Source of the DNA: Symsagittifera roscoffensis
Lineage: Eukaryota > Xenacoelomorpha > Acoela > Convolutidae
DNA: 64,000 nt
Direction of reading: 5' to 3'
Assembly (NCBI RefSeq): GCF_963678635.1
Contig: NC_087065.1
Span: 16,164,572-16,228,571, forward strand
Position numbers and translations under genes: made by a program. Position 1 is the stretch's first letter; each line of letters begins with the position of its first letter. The notes below the pieces were generated by a model. That model saw only the letters and a list, made by a program, of their open reading frames with translations. It was not told the origin of the DNA and did no database searches. Shown piece after piece: positions 11,442 to 22,500 of this stretch.

Positions 11442-12029
11442 CTATTGCTCGTTTTGTTTTGCTCGCCTTTTGCTCTTTGAAGGTTTCGGTTGTTTCGATC
11501 TCTGCCGTAGGATGAGATTGAGTCTTGGGTAATAGTGAAGAACTACAGCTAAAGACCGGAGTTCTTGATCGTGCGATTGATGTAGCTTCTTGTACTTCGC
11601 TTTTATGGTGTTGTTTATTTGCTCTGTCTTTGTGAGAATATGTTTCGTTACGTCAATGACTGTGATGTTCAGTTCTAGCAGATGCTCGAATATATTTGTT
11701 GCTCCCCACCTATGGCAGTAGATGATAGCGTACAAATTGGGAATTGATCTCAGAACAGAGATGAGTTCTGCCGGTGAGAGTGGTTCCCCGTCGTTGTTCT
11801 TATGATCGGTGATCGAGTTGTTAATTAGATCGTGCCACAGGACAATGTTCTTGTTGCAGTTTCGTGGGAGATTGATGAAGTTGATCGCCTTTTTGTCGTA
11901 GAAGATGTTGCGGAAATTGAGACTGAGTCCAGAGTACGCGTAGACCTCTTTCCTCACTTCTCTATTTTCGTCTTCGTCCAAAGAAACAATTGCTTGGGCT
12001 AGGGAGCTGGCTCCAACAATTTGCAACAT
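11442..12029 (-). CDS. LINE copy A ORF0: unknown 195-aa protein with basic tail
   Basis: I do not recognise this protein. It is open in copy A from the first ATG inside the element (12029) to the stop at 11442, giving 195 residues. The open frame continues upstream into copy B, but that part is not element sequence. It begins MLQIVGASSLAQAIVSLDED, has a middle with paired aromatic and hydrophobic residues, and ends in a strongly basic Lys/Arg-rich tail (SKQPKPSKSKRRAKQNEQ) that could be a nuclear-localisation or RNA-binding tail. It lies 5' of ORF1, separated by the TGAGTCA repeats. Copy B carries the same ORF broken by one stop and one frameshift. Conservation of the frame in copy A suggests it is a real third ORF. 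Confidence 0.6.
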   Translation of the reverse strand: MLQIVGASSLAQAIVSLDEDENREVRKEVYAYSGLSLNFRNIFYDKKAINFINLPRNCNKNIVLWHDLINNSITDHKNNDGEPLSPAELISVLRSIPNLYAIIYCHRWGATNIFEHLLELNITVIDVTKHILTKTEQINNTIKAKYKKLHQSHDQELRSLAVVLHYYPRLNLILRQRSKQPKPSKSKRRAKQNEQ

Positions 12030-12061
12030 CAGGTGATGATAATATTTGAGACAAGAGGCAA

Positions 12062-14216
12062 CCGTGTGCTCTGCCTCTGAGATCGTGTGCTCTGCCTCTG
12101 AACACCAGTTGTGAGCATTTATCGAGGGCCAGCGCCATCTTGTTCTCCTTGACCCAGTCATCAATGGACTTCAAGTCCTGTTGCACTTTGATTAGGTCTG
12201 TGTTGACTGTCAGAAGTTTCAGATCGTCAGCGTATATGTACGGGTCAGAGAATTTCAGTCGGTCCGGGAGGTCATTGATGAAAATGCAGAACAGAAGTGG
12301 GCCCAGGAGGCATCCCTGTGGGACACCACTCGTCACATCTAGAGTCACTGAAGAAGTTTTCTCAATTTTTACATGTTGTTTTTGTCCCTTTAGATAATCA
12401 CAAAGAATTTCCAGCAGGCATCCTCCTACACCAATATTTGCGGTCTTTTTCAGCAATTCAAGATGCGGCACCTTGTCAAAAGCTTTTGAGAAGTCCATAT
12501 AATAAGCGACAACGTCATCTGTTGGGTTTTTGTCTAGTGCTCTGTAAATTTTACTCAGGAATGATAGCATATTCGTGGCCACTGATTTCCCTTTGACAAA
12601 ACCATGTTGATGTTTTGAAAGGACTCGTTCAAAAAGCAATTAGAGAGGGCCGTAGATGCATTTCTCTAAGATTTTGCTGTCTATGTTGAGTAGTGAAATT
12701 GGACGCCAATTTTCCACATTACGTCTGTCTCCTTTTTTGAATATTGGGGAGATCGCTGCCGTCTTCCAGCAACTAGGTATTTTTCTCAATCTCTTGATGT
12801 TCTTGAAAATTACCTGCAAGGCATTTGCCATGTTGGTGGCTGTTTGTTGAAGAAAATTGGAGGCAGGCCGTTGGGTCCTCTAGACTTGGTAACGTCAATG
12901 GTCATCAAGATTTCTGTTATAGTTGTATGAGATATGCTGAAATTTGTGATCTGTGGATTGTCACATTCAACGTCTTTAATGTTAAACTTTATTTTTTGCG
13001 AGAATACTGAGTGAAAAAAGTCGTTGAGCAGATTCACCTTTTCTTCCATGCTGGAAACAGTGGTGTTATTGCTTATCATTATTTTTGGCAGTGATGCAGA
13101 TTTGTTGAGACTTTTCAGGTGCTTGTAAATGATATCTGTGTTTCTTGTACTCAGAAGTTTGTTCTGATAGTTTAATCGATCATTTTCACTGGACTGGATT
13201 ACTACATTTTCCATTAGTGCAACTTGACGTTTGCGGTAGCTTGTTGGTTTCGAAATGAGTAGTTTTTTTTGGGTGTTAAGCTTTTTCATGAGGTTTGATG
13301 TGCTTTGGATTATCCATGATGGTAACTGCTGTCGATGCGCAGTTCTTCGAGGCACATAGATTTCTAACAAATTTTCAAAGTAATCATATAGCTCTTGGCA
13401 GGTTTTATCTATAATTGTGTAGCATATTGGATTGAAAATTTTATCAGCCATAGCGTTGTTTATACCTTCGAAGTCAACTTTACCAAAGCTTCTATATTTG
13501 TCAATGACCGGTTTGGCTTCTTGGTGTTCTATTTCGACGTTGAGGTTTATTGATTGATGATCTGAACAGTCATATTGTTTATCGAAGAATTCATCCCTTT
13601 GAGCATGTACGAGACAATTTCTATGGAAGGCTACATCCAACAAGTTTTTTCCGCATGTAGAGAAGTTAACTGTTTGTCTGAAGAGTTTTGCGTCAAAGGC
13701 ATCAACTACCTCCTGTTCCTCTTCACTGGCACTTGTTAGGGACGGCCAATTTGTTTCTGGGAAGTTGATGTCACCACAAACGATAAGGGATGACGAGGTT
13801 GGAAAGGCATTCAATATTTTGTTAAAATCTTCAGACAAGTACCTGTAGGGACTTGATTTAGGGGGGTTATAAAAGACACAGAATATCAACTCCTGGCCGG
13901 ATATATCAATTTTGCATGAAACACAGCTGTCAGGCAGATCTACAGTAAGTTTTTTACATGCGAATATATTCTTTACAGCAATGAGACTGCCGCCGTGTTT
14001 GTTTGTATCATTCACTCTTTCTCTGTCTGATCTATAGATATTGTAATCATGTAGCATTAATTCAGAGGATTCTATTTGATTACTTAGCCAGGTTTCACAA
14101 ATGCAGATTATCCTGTAATTACCAGATGTAACAGCAGTAGAGAGTTTGGCTCGACGTTCAAGTTTATGAGACTTCTGGCATTTATTTGAAGTACGCTTAG
14201 AAAGGCCCCTAGTCAC
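12062..14216 (-). pseudogene. LINE copy B ORF2: endonuclease and partial reverse transcriptase
   Basis: The endonuclease part is open from 14216 and shows CICETWL, GDINFPETNW and SDHQSINLNV. The RT part is broken by a one-base loss near 12849 relative to copy A and by an in-frame TAA at 12640-12642, and its C-terminus is missing. QHGFVKGKS, YYMDFSKAFDKVPH and YADDLKLL are still visible. Where the frames overlap, this copy keeps the bases lost in copy A near 10154 and 8757, so the two copies decayed independently. Confidence 0.85.
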
Positions 14217-15079
14217 GGGCCGCTTTCATTGAGCTCTACTTTTACGTTGTCATTGAACAACTCCAAGTTTCTTATCCGTAACTTCTCTTTTGGAACGCCT
14301 TCAGTTATAAGTTCACGTCGCTTTTTGAGGATTTGATTTTCTTTAGCTGCGTCCTCCTTGGTCAAGGCAGGTGAGAGAAAGACTTTCCTTTCAGACAATT
14401 GGGTCCTTTTTTCTAAACTTTTCGCCAGAACTAATCTTGCCTCATGATGGTTGGCCACGGTCAACAGAAGGGTTCTGGGTTTCGTTCGCTTTTCATCGAA
14501 CTTTCCCAGGCGTTTCATTTCAACGATGTTTGGTTGTACATCAACAATCTCTAGAATCTTCTTGACTTCCTCGTTTGTTGGGACAAGGTTCTCAGCTTTC
14601 GATTTCTGGGGATCTTCGGCAATCCCCTGTATTCGGATGCATTGATTGATGTTGTGATTTGTTCGATTTTGCTGTTCTTTTGGTACGGCATTCTTGTTGT
14701 TTCCTGACAGAACAGTACTATATGTCTTTTCCACTTTCTCACAGGTGTTCCTCAGTGCTTCGTCAACTTTCTTCTCAACGATTTGAGTTAATCTGTTTTC
14801 CATGTTTAGAAGTTTTTCATTTATGTCTAATTCTTCCAGCTTTTCGGTCAGTTTGCTTTGTGTGAAGTTCCGAATGAACCGATCACGTACATTGTTTTCA
14901 TGGCATGACGAACATAGCAGCATTGCCAGCGTTCCTAAATCTTTAATACCATTCACTGTAACTGGTGTTAAGCCTGTGCAGCTAGTGGTCAGATGAAGGC
15001 TAGCGCTACAAGCTACGCATTGATAAACAAGATCGTTCGGACCAATTTTCTGCTTACATGACTTACAGTTTTTAGTCAT
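14213..15079 (-). CDS. LINE copy B ORF1: zinc-finger RNA-binding-type protein, 288 aa
   Basis: Intact ORF of 288 residues, starting at an ATG at 15079, with the same PHD-like finger, helical middle and CIRIQGIAED region as copy A; only one residue difference was seen. The ORF1 stop overlaps the first bases of the ORF2 frame (GTGA). No in-frame ATG lies between that stop and the endonuclease ETWL motif, so ORF2 may start by re-initiation, at a non-AUG codon or by frameshifting. Confidence 0.88.
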   Translation of the reverse strand: MTKNCKSCKQKIGPNDLVYQCVACSASLHLTTSCTGLTPVTVNGIKDLGTLAMLLCSSCHENNVRDRFIRNFTQSKLTEKLEELDINEKLLNMENRLTQIVEKKVDEALRNTCEKVEKTYSTVLSGNNKNAVPKEQQNRTNHNINQCIRIQGIAEDPQKSKAENLVPTNEEVKKILEIVDVQPNIVEMKRLGKFDEKRTKPRTLLLTVANHHEARLVLAKSLEKRTQLSERKVFLSPALTKEDAAKENQILKKRRELITEGVPKEKLRIRNLELFNDNVKVELNESGP

Positions 15080-15093
15080 GGTATTCCTTACCT

Positions 15094-15345
15094 GGACTCT
15101 GAGTCAGAGACTCGAGGAGTACACAAAATTTGGAAGTATTAAGAGTTGCCTTGGACTCTGAGTCAGGGACTCGAGGAGTACACAAGTTATGATTTTGGAC
15201 TTAAGATTTATGGACTAGGGTTTCCCTTGGACTCTGAGTCAGAGGACTCAAGGAGTACACAAGATTTGGAAAGATGGACTTACAGTTATGGACTTAATAT
15301 TTCCCTTGGACTCTGAGTCAGGGACTCGAGGAGAACACAAGGTTT
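15094..15345 (-). repeat. LINE copy B 5' UTR repeats with four TGAGTCA sites
   Basis: Same block as in copy A. TGAGTCA words lie at 15100, 15159, 15235 and 15314, with spacings of 59, 76 and 79 bases that match copy A exactly. Confidence 0.85.
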
Positions 15346-15378
15346 GAAAAGACTGACTTTTAAAACAGGGGTACTGAC

Positions 15379-15992
15379 CTATTGCTCGTTTTGTTTTGCT
15401 CGCCTTTTGCTCTTTGAAGGTTTCGGTTGTTTCGATCTCTGCCGTAGGATGAGATTGAGTCTTGGGTAATAGTGAAGAACTACAGCTAAAGACCGGAGTT
15501 CTTGATCGTGCGATTGATGTAGCTTCTTGTACTTCGCTTTTATGGTGTTGTTTATTTGCTCTGTCTTTGTGAGAATATGTTTCGTTACGTCAATGACTGT
15601 GATGTTCAGTTCTAGCAGATGCTCAAAATATTTGTTGCTCCCCACCTATGGCAGTAGATGATAGCGTACAAATTGGGAATTGATCTCAGAACAGAGATGA
15701 GTTCTGCCGGTTAGAGTGGTTCCCCGTCGTTGTTCTTATGATCGGTGATCGAGTTGTTAATTAGATCGTGCCACAGGACAATGTTCTTGTTGCAGTTTCG
15801 TGGGAGATTGATGAAGTTGATCGCCTTTTTGTCGTAGAAGATGTTGCGGAAATTGAGACTGAGTCCAGAGTACGCGTAGACCTCTTTCCTCACTTCTCTA
15901 TTTTCGTCTTCGTCCAAAGAATCAATTGCTTGGGCTAAGGATCTGGCTCCAACAATTAGCAACATCAGGTGATGATAATATTTGAGACAAGA
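15379..15992 (-). pseudogene. LINE copy B ORF0 remnant
   Basis: Homologue of the copy A ORF0. It is broken by an in-frame TAA at 15711-15713 (serine codon in copy A) and by a one-base loss near 15631. The basic C-terminal tail SKQPKPSKSKRRAKQNEQ is unchanged. Confidence 0.7.
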
Positions 15993-16000
15993 GGCAACCA

Positions 16001-16512
16001 CGGCTACCTCGAAATCAATACTTATCTGAAACTATTTCTCTGCTATTCCTGCAATCTGTTGTTTTTTCTCAATCACAATTTCCGTTGTTATCGCAACTAA
16101 TGTTGTTGTGTTTTTCTTCGGTTTTCTAACAAAATGGCCATTTCTGACGTTTATCAGAAATGTGACGTCATACTTCGAATTTTTAAAATTTCAAAATACC
16201 AGAATATCTTGACCTTCACCGTTTGACTAATCGTCCCAATGACGTTGTTAATCGCTTAAAACCGTCAATTCGGAAGGTTCGCTGCTTAAATTCCGAATCT
16301 GCTGAATTTGCATTTTGGCGCATTCGGGTCGAATGTCACATGTGTGAGCATCCGTTCAGCCCTATCTACCTTGTGCACTGACAGCCTAAACTTTTGGCCT
16401 CGTTTCACTATTCAGCCATTTTTAATACGTTAAAGTTAAATTGACGGTTAATATATCAGTTCCTTTTTAATGTTAATGGTTATGTAAGCGTGGATGTAAA
16501 AAAACTCAAAGC
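16001..16512 (+). promoter_or_regulatory. Region between LINE copy B and the ankyrin gene; likely promoter and 5' UTR
   Basis: About 500 bases of unique-looking, non-coding sequence directly upstream of the first ankyrin-gene ATG. It must hold the core promoter or a 5' UTR exon if the exon 1 call is right. A weak TATA-like word (AATATATC, near 16450) is the only promoter-like sign. A LINE in the opposite orientation ends 500 bases upstream. Confidence 0.35.
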
Positions 16513-16569
16513 ATGATCAGCCTCCGATTAAATAGAGAGACAGATGACAGCTTTACACTGTCAGACGAG
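16513..16569 (+). CDS. ANKRD28: Ankyrin gene exon 1 (start)
   Basis: ATG and 19 codons (MISLRLNRETDDSFTLSDE), then the donor GAG|GTTCGT. It reads in phase 0 into exon 2. Vertebrate ANKRD28 also has a very short first coding exon before the same point. The donor is not ideal, and another 5' exon could exist. Confidence 0.55.
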
Positions 16570-19500
16570 GTTCGTACAATAGTTTATCAGAATTTTAATT
16601 GTCAAACTCATTTGATATTAATTGTTTTTTCGTTACAGCCTGAAATTGTCCAAGCTTGCTTTTTGGGAGAAACTGATAAGATCCGATCCATTTTGTTCAA
16701 GCAAAAAGATGACATAAATGTTTTAGTAAGTATTTTAATCGATTGTAACTAACATTGTTTTTTTTAAAACTTTTGTTTATGCATAGCAAGCTCATTTGAA
16801 TTCAGGATAGTAAAAAGCGATCTCCACTGCATGCAGCAGCTTTCAACGCGGAGCCAGAAATCGTCAATTTGCTTCTCCTATCAGGTGCTAAACCTAATCT
16901 AAAAGACAGCAGATGGTTAACGCCATTGCACCGTGCATGTCGCTCGAAATCTACAGATACAGTCAAAGCTCTTCTCGAACATTCCGGAGATGTTGTGGCG
17001 CGTGACAAAAACTGGCAAACACCTCTTCACATAGCTGCGGCAAATAATTCAATTGGTAAGCTGTTTTTCATAGCGCATTGAGTTTAAAAACTTAGCGAAT
17101 ATACATCTCATGTGTGTATTTGTAGGATCGATTGGTAATTTGACACGTCTAACAAAATAAGCATATTTTTATGACAGTAGCGCAGATTGTTCCAATAACA
17201 ACTTTTCAATGTTAAAGTTTTTTAAATCGTTTTTTTTCCACTTTCTTTGTTTTCGAATTTTTCTAGAATGCAGAAATGTGTTTTGAAAGTAAGCTCCAAA
17301 AATGATCAAATTTAAGCAAAATAAGCTTGATTATGTTAAAACTGCTGAAAAATTAGACTGCATGCTACTTTTTCTATCCACTTTGGTGCTAAATTAGACT
17401 TAATTACGGAAGTATCGAGATCCGTTATTTATCGACACAGAATTTTTGAAATGTGTTTCGGAATCACAACTGCGCTTGAAAGGGCTTTGTTATCATCTCA
17501 TACTCGATGCCTCCCGAGTGTTCTTCGATGTGCATAGTTCTGTGTGACAAAAGTTGCGCCAAAAGTAATGGGCGAGGGTTTAACAACAAATTTTTGCTAT
17601 ATGTATTGATTATTCTCCCCATTTGATGCAATTCCGTTTCTTGCCTTTGTTTTAATTTCAAAGAATAGTTGACAGCGGTGTTGTTTTCGAAAATTTCACG
17701 GAGTTTTCACCTGTCTATTTAAGGCATTTCAGCCGATCTTAGTGTTTTTTTAACATTTAGGTTGCGCCGAGTTGCTGATTCCTCATTTGCCAAATATCAA
17801 TGTGGCTGATCGACCTGGCAAAACTCCTCTTCACCATGCTGCGATTAATGGACACTACGAGGTAATTAGTGCATTTGAAGGCCAAAATAACTTAGCTAGC
17901 TTACTTTTTGCGACCTAACTCCCACGTTTTCGTTGGTAATTTAAGTGCAGTTCAGTTATTCTAACAGATTTACTCAAAGTCCAGAGGCAAGCTACAATTG
18001 ATGCTGAGGTTGATAGTAATGGCTATTAGACTTTTTTTATACCATTTGAAAGATTTTGATGCCCTGAACTAGGCATCGAAAATATATTCACGTGCGATTG
18101 TTTTTCAGTGAGTGGATTCAAGAAAAAATCTGAACGTTTCAAAATTCTTTTAAAAGTCGATGAAAGTAGTTGAGACTCTTATATATTTCTCGATGGTTTC
18201 TTTTCGTTTTTTTTTCAGGAAAAATTTTAAAATGCTCTAAGGATTACTGGAGTGCATTCAAACACCTAGATGCTTTTCTGAGAGCACTGAGCTATATATG
18301 CACTTTTTGAGTTTGAAATTCAACTGCAAAAAGGCGGTCAGTCAAATTGTGCTATCCAAATACGAACGTGGAAATGGCGCAAAAAACTATCCAGTTTCAA
18401 AAACTGAAATTAGTTTCAGATTTCCCAGCGGAATGAAAACTTTCCTTAGCACTCCAGTTTTCTCTCATTGAGGTAATTTTTTAAAAAAAAAGGCAATCAA
18501 TAATTGTTCATAAAGTTAAAATAGCTAAGACTTTTTCCCCTTAAACAACATCGTTTTCATGATTTTGTAGATGTTTCATCTTGCTTTATAATAAACTCAA
18601 ATTGTGTTTATCACAAGCATCGCGTAGAGCTAACACCTACTTGAGTCGACTAAGGCTTGTGATTCAAATTCGGCCGGGAATTTAAGAGTCATGAATTCTC
18701 ATATAGGTCTTGGTGATTTATTGGATTGCTTTTTTCAGGAAAAGTCTGTGTTAACGCTAAAATTTGATTATTCACGGTTTGACTTTTCATGTCTGTGAAG
18801 GTTCATTTCATTTCCTTCTTTGAGAGGAAGGTCAACTCCACTGTCGAACAGCAAAAATGGTGAAAGTCTCGAAAAACGTGATCGACATTTAGTTTCGAAA
18901 GTGTAATTTAATTCTCAGATTTCAAAGCGGAATAAAAGTTTTACCTTTTGATCCAGTTTTCTCAAATTGGGCCAATTTTGTTTAAAAAAATTGTCAATTA
19001 TAAACAGTTTTTGAACTTCAAAGAATCTTAGGGCCATATATTTTTTACTTTGAACTTCGAAAGTTGAAGTGTTTTAATATTAATTGTCAACTGTTTCGAA
19101 CTATCGTCCATCTGTTTGTTTTTGTCGGATTAGTTTGCGTAGTTATGACTCTTTTTCGCTCCCTCCATTAATTTGCATAGAATGTATACGTTTGAGGTGA
19201 TTGTGCTCGCGATTAGCAAGCGTCGTCAATATGAAACATATACTTATTCATGTTAACATCTTGTCCAACAAAATCACGGAATAATTTTCTCAAATCTGCA
19301 CTTTCGTCAACCAACAGACATGTTTTGCGCATGTTTGAATTTCAAATACCCGTTCTTTTCATTGTTTGTTTTTCATGTTAGTTTTACATTTACTGACTCC
19401 TGCTCGGTAAAACTTCCTTTTTCCTGGCTTTTTTGTATACTCAACTTGAAAGTTTTTTTTTGGTTTGTACTTAATCTTTAGATGACATCATACATAACAC

Positions 19501-22500
19501 TTTTTTCCCGCAAGTAACTTCGTTCACAGAATGTTGAAATTAGTAATTGTAAGTTCAGGTTCAGTTCATAATGAATTCAAGTTTCTTTGCGTCTCCGGCA
19601 CACTTGGTCTGGAGGTAATCAATACCAAGGGACGGCAAAGATCCTGATATCGAAACTGACTGGACATGTTTTTTTTTCAAACGGCAAATATTCCGTTTCA
19701 AAAAGTTTGCGTTTTTCGGCTTTTTTGTTGGCTTTTAGTTTTTCCACTTACTTCGGCTGTTTGTAATTTTACTTACTTCAAGTGGTTATGTTTTCTATTG
19801 TTTTTTTTTGCTGAAAGTTTATCTGCTTAGCGACCTAATTTGGAGTCATTTCAAGGAAAACATAATTTTTATGCTCTCATCTGGATTGCAAAAAATTTTC
19901 AGAAAAATTGATTTTTTTGCCGGCTTAATGATTCCATCCCAAATCTTGTCGGCTTACTGGCCGTGTGTTTTATTTCTGTTATTTTGGTAGACTTCTCAGG
20001 TTTTTTTCTACCCTCGAGATAAGCAAGGGTAATTCAATCGACTTTTTTCCCGTAAATAATTTTGTTTACAGGACTTGCCTGGACTCATCTCTACCTTGTT
20101 TTATGATCTATTCAATTTTCTTCGCGTTCCCGGCCAACTTGGCCGGGAGGTAATGTATGTGCCTAGGGCGGCAAATGTCCTGGGTTCGAATCTGACCACC
20201 AGGACCTTTTTTTCGAACGAGTAATATCTGTTTCATTTAAATTTCTCGGCCATTTTTTCTCTGCTTATCTGTTGTCGGCTTAGTTGTCACATCTTGGAAT
20301 CGTTTTTTTTTGCTTCGCGCATCTTTTTTACTGTTGCTTTTAGTGTTTGATTTGCTCCTACAATATTATTTCGACTTTGGGTCGTTTCAAGGGAACACAC
20401 AAATTTAACAATCAATTCGTCATTATGTAAGTTGGTTGTGTGTTTACTAATCGGTTTATTGAAATTTCATTTTTTTTCGTTTTGGAAATTTCTTATTCAT
20501 ATTTTGTTTTTGCAAAATATTCAGTTTTTCTCAGAATTTTTTTTCTGATTTTTTCAAAAAAGGGGTATCAATTGAAAGATCGCCTTCTCCCTGTATTCCT
20601 GCATGCGTCTCTACAGTCTCATTTTGCTGAACCCCTGTCTACAGCCTTCGAAACAAACTGTTGGGGAATATTTTACCCATATTTTCATTTTTTTCTTCGT
20701 TTTTCTCGTTTTTTTGTTACCGCGTTTTTGCTTTCCAGGAATAGAATGGATTTAAAACGCACCTCAAAGCGGCTACGCCCAATTTTTTCTTTCACACGGA
20801 ATTACAGTCCTCGGAAAAGTCAAATTTTTGATTTCTGATCGTTTTGTGTATCTTTTTTGACTTTTCTCGAAAACTAACATCTTAAATCTGATTTTGTGGG
20901 TCAATGGAGTTAGCGGGTAGTTGGATGCTCCCCTGCATTAGCGACCACTCACAAAAGTTTCACACAAAACAGTTATCGCCGTCGGAAAAGTCAAGTTTTT
21001 GATTTTCGACAATTTTGGGTTCATATCTGAGATTTTGGGTTCATTTCATAGAGCATGATGTGGAAAGCTCATTTGCTGATGTGACTGCTACCAAATTTTT
21101 ATGACACTAAAAATATGGCCCTCGAAAAAGTCAAGATTTTGAATTTTTGACAGTTTTTTTTGAAAGTTTTTGACTGTTCTCGAGAACTACGCTCCCAAAT
21201 CTGAAATTTTGGGTTTAATCGAAATATTTTCACACGAAAAGCTTTGATTCTCGGAAACATCAAATTTGTTGACCGTTTTTGAGATTTTTATCGCAATAAT
21301 TCTGCCAAATCTGATATCATAGGTTTAATCGAAACAACAGGTTGATGAAAGACTACCTTTATAATTGGTTATGCCCAGTTTGTTTTAGAAAAAGTTATGC
21401 GAAAATTACTGGGCCAATTATCAGGCTTGAAATCAAATAACCCCGTTTTGCGAATCTTTTCTGCTGAAACGGCCATTCTGTTTTTTGCAGAAAAAATTAT
21501 GGATTTTGGAAAGTCTTTTGACCATTTTTTTAAGACATTTTTTGATTTTTTTGTACACGATCAAATCTGAGATCAAAGTCCAGTTGCATGAACCGGTTGC
21601 GTTAATGGTTTCCGCAGAAGCGGCTACTCCTTAATTTTTAAGAGTATTGAGTAGTAAATAGTCTTATATAGATCTTTCTGATTTTTTTTGTCAGGTAGGA
21701 CTTACTGATTTTTTTTTCAGGTAAAGTCCTGAAATTTGTTCTCGCTGAATTTTATTTTTTTTTTGCGGTTTTGATTGTGATTTTGAAGTTCAGTGCATTT
21801 CCATTGTTGAAATGAAGGCAAACTCCATTATCGAACAGCGAATGTGAGAAAGTCACGACAAATTTGATCGACTGCATTTTTTGGAAGTGGAGTTTAGTTT
21901 TTAGATTTCCCAACTGTATAGGTAAAGAATTAGCAGGTAAATCAATAGGTAAAAAATCTTTACTTGTTGATCTAGTTTTCTTAAATTGAATTTCTTTTAC
22001 CAAAAGTTTGTCAATCATAGATTTTTCTTGAAATTCAAAGATTTTGAATGGCATATATTATCTATGAATTTCAAAAATTGACGTTTTCTTTAAAGAACAA
22101 GTGAGTATTTTAAGTAACGTTTGATGAACGCAGTTTAGACTCTTATATAGGTCGCGATGATTTTTTGTTTTTGCTTTTTTTTTCTAGGAAAATTTTTTCA
22201 GACTCAAATTACTTTTTCGAGGTTTGACTTTTGATTTTTTTTTTAGTTCAGTTCATTTTTTTGTTGAAAGAAAGGCAATATCCACTATTGTATAGCAAGA
22301 GTGTAAAAGGTTACGAAAAACGTGATCGACTGCAATTTTCGAAAGAGGATTTTAATTTTCAGATTTTCCAGCGATTGATCCAGTTTTCTCTAACTGGATT
22401 AGTTATATCAAACAAATGCCGGTCTTAAATTATTCCACATTTTTTCAGATTTTTTTTGCTTGCTTGCGTTCAATGACTCCTTACCAGCTGAGTTTTTTGT

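Larger units (their letters stand above)
7356..12061 (-). mobile_element. CR1/Jockey-like LINE, copy A, full length but broken in ORF2
   Basis: A non-LTR retrotransposon on the - strand. In its own 5'-3' order it holds ORF0 (12029-11442), a block of direct repeats (about 11405-11157), ORF1 with an N-terminal Cys/His finger (11142-10276), ORF2 with AP endonuclease and reverse transcriptase (about 10279-7441), and a short 3' UTR ending in a (CAA)n tail at 7391-7356. The 5' end is set by comparison with copy B: both share sequence up to GAGGCAACC on the + strand and then diverge. ORF2 has two one-base frameshifts relative to copy B, near 10154 and 8757. The first ~4 kb is nearly identical to copy B, so the two are young or homogenised. 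Confidence 0.9.
12062..16000 (-). mobile_element. CR1/Jockey-like LINE, copy B, 3'-truncated
   Basis: Second copy of the same LINE, upstream of copy A in the same orientation. It has the 5' end (ORF0 remnant, repeat block, ORF1, endonuclease, part of RT) but stops inside RT just after the residues DKCSQLVFRGRAHDL, where copy A's 5' end follows directly. LINEs are usually 5'-truncated, so loss of the 3' end is unusual. The junction carries a 17-bp direct repeat (GTGTGCTCTGCCTCTGA) separated by GATC. Confidence 0.88.

Noticed and set aside
12062-12164. Upstream extension of LINE ORF0 into copy B
   Set aside because: The open frame crosses the element boundary by chance; only the part from the ATG at 12029 is shared between copies.
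20440-20838. 132-codon open frame in ankyrin intron 4
   Set aside because: T-rich sequence overlapping a repeat; no domain and no splice or start context.
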